From JANNRA01 sp031401035 (GTDB lineage: Bacteria > Desulfobacterota > Binatia > HRBIN30 > CADEER01): 64,000 bases of DNA. The notes below the pieces were generated by a model, which saw only the letters and a list, made by a program, of their open reading frames with translations, was not told where the DNA came from and did no database searches. A program made the translations under genes and the position numbers. The stretch is from the NCBI GenBank assembly GCA_031401035.1, contig JANNRA010000009.1, positions 11,101 through 75,100 on the forward strand. The letters are read 5' to 3'. The first letter of the stretch is position 1. Each line of letters starts with the position of its first letter. Below are positions 61,281-64,000 of this stretch, piece by piece.

Positions 61281-61407
61281 CCTATGCCTCCCGTTCGCTC
61301 GATGGGGTCTCTACCTGCTCCGCGGCCGCCATGCACGCCCTGCGTTCGGCTGCGGGCAGTAGCCGGGACCGCGGTCCCAGCCACTGCCTTCACGCTGCGC
61401 TCCAACC

Positions 61408-62517
61408 TCACGCGGCGCGCGCGATCACCACCTTCGGGCTCGGGTCGAGCAGCGCCTCCGGCGCGTCGTCCCAACTCGCCACACGCGAAGTGACCAGCTC
61501 GGGCCTGAAGCGCCCGGAGGCGAGGAACGCCAGCAGGTCCGGCAACACGGCGCGGCTGTGGACGCGGCCGGTGACGAAGCTGATGCCGGCGCCGTACATG
61601 GCGCGCAGGGGGATCGGCGTGCGCTCGGTGTAGTAGATGCCGACGCTGGTGCAGGTACCGCCCGGCTCGGTGGCGAGCAGCGCTCGTTCGAGGCCGGCCG
61701 GCTCGGCGCTGGCGTCGACGGTGATCGGATAGCGTTGGCGCCGCGGCGCGGCGTAGGGGGCTTCGATCGGCGTCGCGCCGAGCCGCGCCGCGGCGGCGAG
61801 GCGGACCGGATCGTGGTCGAGGAAATCGACCCGCTCGGCGCCGAGCGCGACGGCCAGGCCGGCGGCGTAGAGCCCGACGCTCTGCGCCTTGCCGCCGACC
61901 ACCAGGACCGGCGCCCCGGGCCGCGCCGCCAGGTACGGTGCGACGGTGCGCCAGCCGTCGGCGATGTTGTCGCCAACGCTCGCCAGCGCCACCGGATCGG
62001 CGCCGACTGGCAGCGGCACCAGCATCGCGTCGGCGAACGGCACGCGCATGAGATCGGCGAGGGCGCCGCCCCACTGCAGTCCGCCGAGGGTGCCGAAGCC
62101 GTACATGGCGCGCGGCGGCGCCGTGCCGCAGTTGGCGCTGCGGCCGTCCCCGCATGGCGCGCAGGCGCCGCAGGAGATCTGGAAGGGGACGATGACGAGG
62201 TCGCCCGGGCGGACGCCGCGCACCTCGGCGCCGACCTCCACCACCGCGCCGATGCTCTCGTGCCCCATCGGGTAGGGGCCCTGGAACGGGGCGTCGCGAA
62301 ACAGGCCGCGCTGGCCGATCGCCGCGGGCAGGTGGTTGCGCAGCCAGTGCAGGGCGGTGCCGCGGAACGGCGCTTCCCCCTGCAGGACCGCCAGGTCGAG
62401 GTCGCAGCGCGCCACCGCCAGCGGCCGCACCAGGGCCTCGCCCGGCCCCTGCAGGCGCGGCTCGTCGGCGTCGCGCCACGCCGCCCGACCGGGGGCGATG
62501 AAGGTCAGCGTGCGCAT
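61408..62517 (-). CDS. Zinc-dependent alcohol dehydrogenase family protein
   Basis: A 369-residue medium-chain dehydrogenase. The structural zinc lobe is CGACAPCGDGRSANC (four Cys in C-X2-C-X2-C-X7-C). Catalytic zinc ligands are likely the Cys in ARCDLD, and His/Glu in MGHESIG. The NAD-binding Rossmann start is VLVVGGKAQSVGLYA. It lacks the classical GXGXXG, reading GGKAQS instead. The substrate is an alcohol or aldehyde of unknown type. It lies 2 bp after a small membrane gene, both downstream of a divergent LysR gene. Confidence 0.87.
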   Translation of the reverse strand: MRTLTFIAPGRAAWRDADEPRLQGPGEALVRPLAVARCDLDLAVLQGEAPFRGTALHWLRNHLPAAIGQRGLFRDAPFQGPYPMGHESIGAVVEVGAEVRGVRPGDLVIVPFQISCGACAPCGDGRSANCGTAPPRAMYGFGTLGGLQWGGALADLMRVPFADAMLVPLPVGADPVALASVGDNIADGWRTVAPYLAARPGAPVLVVGGKAQSVGLYAAGLAVALGAERVDFLDHDPVRLAAAARLGATPIEAPYAAPRRQRYPITVDASAEPAGLERALLATEPGGTCTSVGIYYTERTPIPLRAMYGAGISFVTGRVHSRAVLPDLLAFLASGRFRPELVTSRVASWDDAPEALLDPSPKVVIARAA

Positions 62518-62519
62518 GG

Positions 62520-62966
62520 TCAGGCCGTTTCCACCGGCCGCGGCGGCCGCGCCAGGGCGAGTCCGACGCCGAGCAGTGCCAGCACGATGCCATTCATCCA
62601 CCACGGCGAATTGAGACCGTTGCGCAGGTTGATGGCCACCAGCAGGACGAATCCGACGCCGTTCAGCGCCAGCAGGCCGGTCCACGCCGCCGGCGAGCCG
62701 CCCAGCGCGAGCACCGCGCGCGCCAGCAGAAAGGTGGCGACACTGCTGGCGAGGAAGAGGCTGCCGATGACGCCGACCAGGGTCAGGTAGAGACTGGCGA
62801 CTTCGGGCGAGAGGGTCTCGAAGCCGACGCCGCCGGCGAGGCGCTGGTGGTAGGCCGCCGCCCAGGCGCCGCCGCTGAAGGCGCGCACCAGATAGGTGAC
62901 ACCGAACCAGGCGGTGGCGGCGGCGACGAGCAGGAACAGGATGCGGGCGGTGCGGGTGGCATTCAT
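62520..62966 (-). CDS. Small four-helix membrane protein
   Basis: A 148-residue membrane protein with four hydrophobic segments (about residues 9-27, 60-80, 82-105 and 125-143). Conserved features such as GVTYLVRAFSGG and NSPWWMNGIVLALLGVG are visible, but no family name comes to mind. It is translated with the dehydrogenase gene (2-bp gap). It may anchor or transport for that enzyme. The LysR regulator reads away from its start. Confidence 0.75.
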   Translation of the reverse strand: MNATRTARILFLLVAAATAWFGVTYLVRAFSGGAWAAAYHQRLAGGVGFETLSPEVASLYLTLVGVIGSLFLASSVATFLLARAVLALGGSPAAWTGLLALNGVGFVLLVAINLRNGLNSPWWMNGIVLALLGVGLALARPPRPVETA

Positions 62967-63032
62967 ACGGTCCTCCGGATGTGGGTGGGCATGCGGTTGA
63001 CTTGCCGGGCCGGGAGGCCGGATGGAATCGGC

Positions 63033-64000
63033 ATGGGACGCAAAACGGAATTGCCGGCGGCGCCGATCGAGGAGCTGTTCGCGCTGCGCGCCCTGCAGCA
63101 GGTCGCGGCGGCGGGCTCGTTCAGCGCCGCGGCACGCACCCTCGGCGTCGCGGTGTCGAGCGTCACCCGCGCCGTGCAACGGGTCGAGCGGTCGCTCGGC
63201 GCGCGCCTCTTCCGCCGCTCGACGCACGGCCTGTCGCCGACCGAGGCCGGCCGCGCCTACGCCGCGCACGTGACGCAGTGGCTCGCCGCCGAGGACGCCG
63301 TGCGCGCGCAGATCGGCGCCGCGCGCGGCGCGCGCGCCGGCACCCTGCGCGTCACCGTGCCGGTCTTCGTCGCCGAGCACGTCCTGCCCGACGTGGTGCG
63401 GCGCTTTGCCGCGGCGCATCCAGCCGTGCACCTCGACGTGCACGCCAGCGACGACACGCGCGACATTGTCACCGACGCCTTCGACCTCGCCATCCGCCTC
63501 GGGCCGCTGCGCGATTCCACCCTGCGCACGCGCCGCATCGCCAGCTTCCGGCGCGTCGTCTGCGCGGCGCCGGCGTTTGTCGCCCGGCAGGCGCCGCTGC
63601 GCGACCCGGCGCGCCTCGCCAGCCTGCCCTGCCTGCTCTACGGCAGCGGCGTGTCGCCGATCACCTGGCGCTTCCACAACCGACGCGGCGCGACCCGCAC
63701 CGTCGCCGTGCAGGGGCCCTTGCGCAGCAACAACCTCGACCTGTTGGTGACCCTGGCGGCGGACGGCGCCGGCGTCGCCCGCCTGCCCGACTGGGCGGTG
63801 CGCGCGCCGCTCGCCGCCGGCTTGCTGGTCGCCCTGCTGCGCGGCTGGAGCGAGGCGCCGCCGGGCGACCAGCCCTCGCTGTGGGCGGTGCACGCCGCGG
63901 ACCCGGGCAAGGACGCGCTGCGGCGCGCCTTCCTGGCGCTGCTTGCAGAGGCGACGGCGGGTAGAGGAGGGGGACGTTGGGGCGAAACGGACACTTCCGC
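63033..64000 (+). CDS. LysR-family regulator, 3' end outside window
   Basis: A LysR regulator, open at the window edge after about 322 codons. The winged helix-turn-helix is clear: LRALQQVAAAGSFSAAARTL, SSVTRAVQRVERSLGARLFR and GLSPTEAGRAY (about residues 15-75). The effector domain starts with GTLRVTVPVFVAEHVLPDVV and has FDLAIRLGPLRDSTL. The length already matches a complete LysR, so the stop must lie just beyond 64000. It diverges from the membrane/dehydrogenase pair across 66 bp and probably controls it. Confidence 0.9.
   Translation, partial: MGRKTELPAAPIEELFALRALQQVAAAGSFSAAARTLGVAVSSVTRAVQRVERSLGARLFRRSTHGLSPTEAGRAYAAHVTQWLAAEDAVRAQIGAARGARAGTLRVTVPVFVAEHVLPDVVRRFAAAHPAVHLDVHASDDTRDIVTDAFDLAIRLGPLRDSTLRTRRIASFRRVVCAAPAFVARQAPLRDPARLASLPCLLYGSGVSPITWRFHNRRGATRTVAVQGPLRSNNLDLLVTLAADGAGVARLPDWAVRAPLAAGLLVALLRGWSEAPPGDQPSLWAVHAADPGKDALRRAFLALLAEATAGRGGGRWGETDTS

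Noticed and set aside
1..64000. tRNA genes, rRNA, CRISPR arrays, transposases and prophage genes
   Set aside because: I found no tRNA-like TTCGA arm in context, no regularly spaced repeats, and no transposase or phage protein motifs.

Overview
The window is very GC-rich (about 70% by eye), densely packed, and has no rRNA, tRNA, CRISPR array, insertion sequence or phage gene that I can see. No gene-free stretch exceeds 300 bp; the longest is 10440-10689. Several secreted proteins have Thr-Pro linkers, Myxococcus-type Cys-rich repeats and a duplicated EF-hand (dockerin-like) C-terminus. With the soil-type lifestyle genes, this suggests an uncultivated lineage of the former Deltaproteobacteria, most like Candidatus Binatia. 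That placement is an inference from protein style, not from a marker gene.

Layout. (1) 1-9754: a same-strand surface-polysaccharide operon with a Nudix end, three GT4 glycosyltransferases, two class II asparagine synthetase-like amidotransferases and a heparinase II/III-type lyase. (2) 9804-12714: a C-terminally anchored cohesin-like protein and a lipoprotein with a duplicated domain. (3) 12748-19563 (minus): NAD-binding epimerase, deoxyhypusine synthase-like protein, a large Cys-rich secreted protein, glutaminyl cyclase and an NfeD-like protein. (4) 19646-30165: MurJ flippase, a truncated SDR, histidine kinase, pyrophosphatase, ceramidase with an overlapping membrane MutS-like ATPase, a GT-C transferase with an apparent frameshift, and a radical SAM protein. 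(5) 30199-42582: a 13-fold BNR-type repeat protein and a triple beta-helix protein, both ending in dockerin-like modules, flank patatin, CoA-transferase, peroxiredoxin and a lipoprotein esterase whose fold halves are in swapped order. (6) 42693-48259: a VapBC-type toxin-antitoxin pair, a molybdopterin oxidoreductase divergent from an HxlR regulator, a TetR regulator and a nitronate monooxygenase-like enzyme. (7) 48321-64000: tRNA-dihydrouridine synthase, a UGT-like glycosyltransferase with a zinc-finger tail, SOUL protein, DarP, VF530, a Baeyer-Villiger monooxygenase, a doubly damaged hydrolase, CTERM-tagged small proteins, acyltransferase, PPK2, and an alcohol dehydrogenase operon divergent from a LysR gene that runs off the end.

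Themes. Most genes are housekeeping or accessory lipid, redox and envelope functions, not one pathway. The strongest unusual signals are: the circularly permuted esterase (37246-38973); a possible cohesin/dockerin surface system with CTERM-like anchors; perfect operator palindromes touching the tetR and antitoxin start codons and a 33-bp-phased pair before hxlR; a B-box-like zinc finger fused to a sterol-glucosyltransferase-like enzyme; and two genes with reading-frame lesions.
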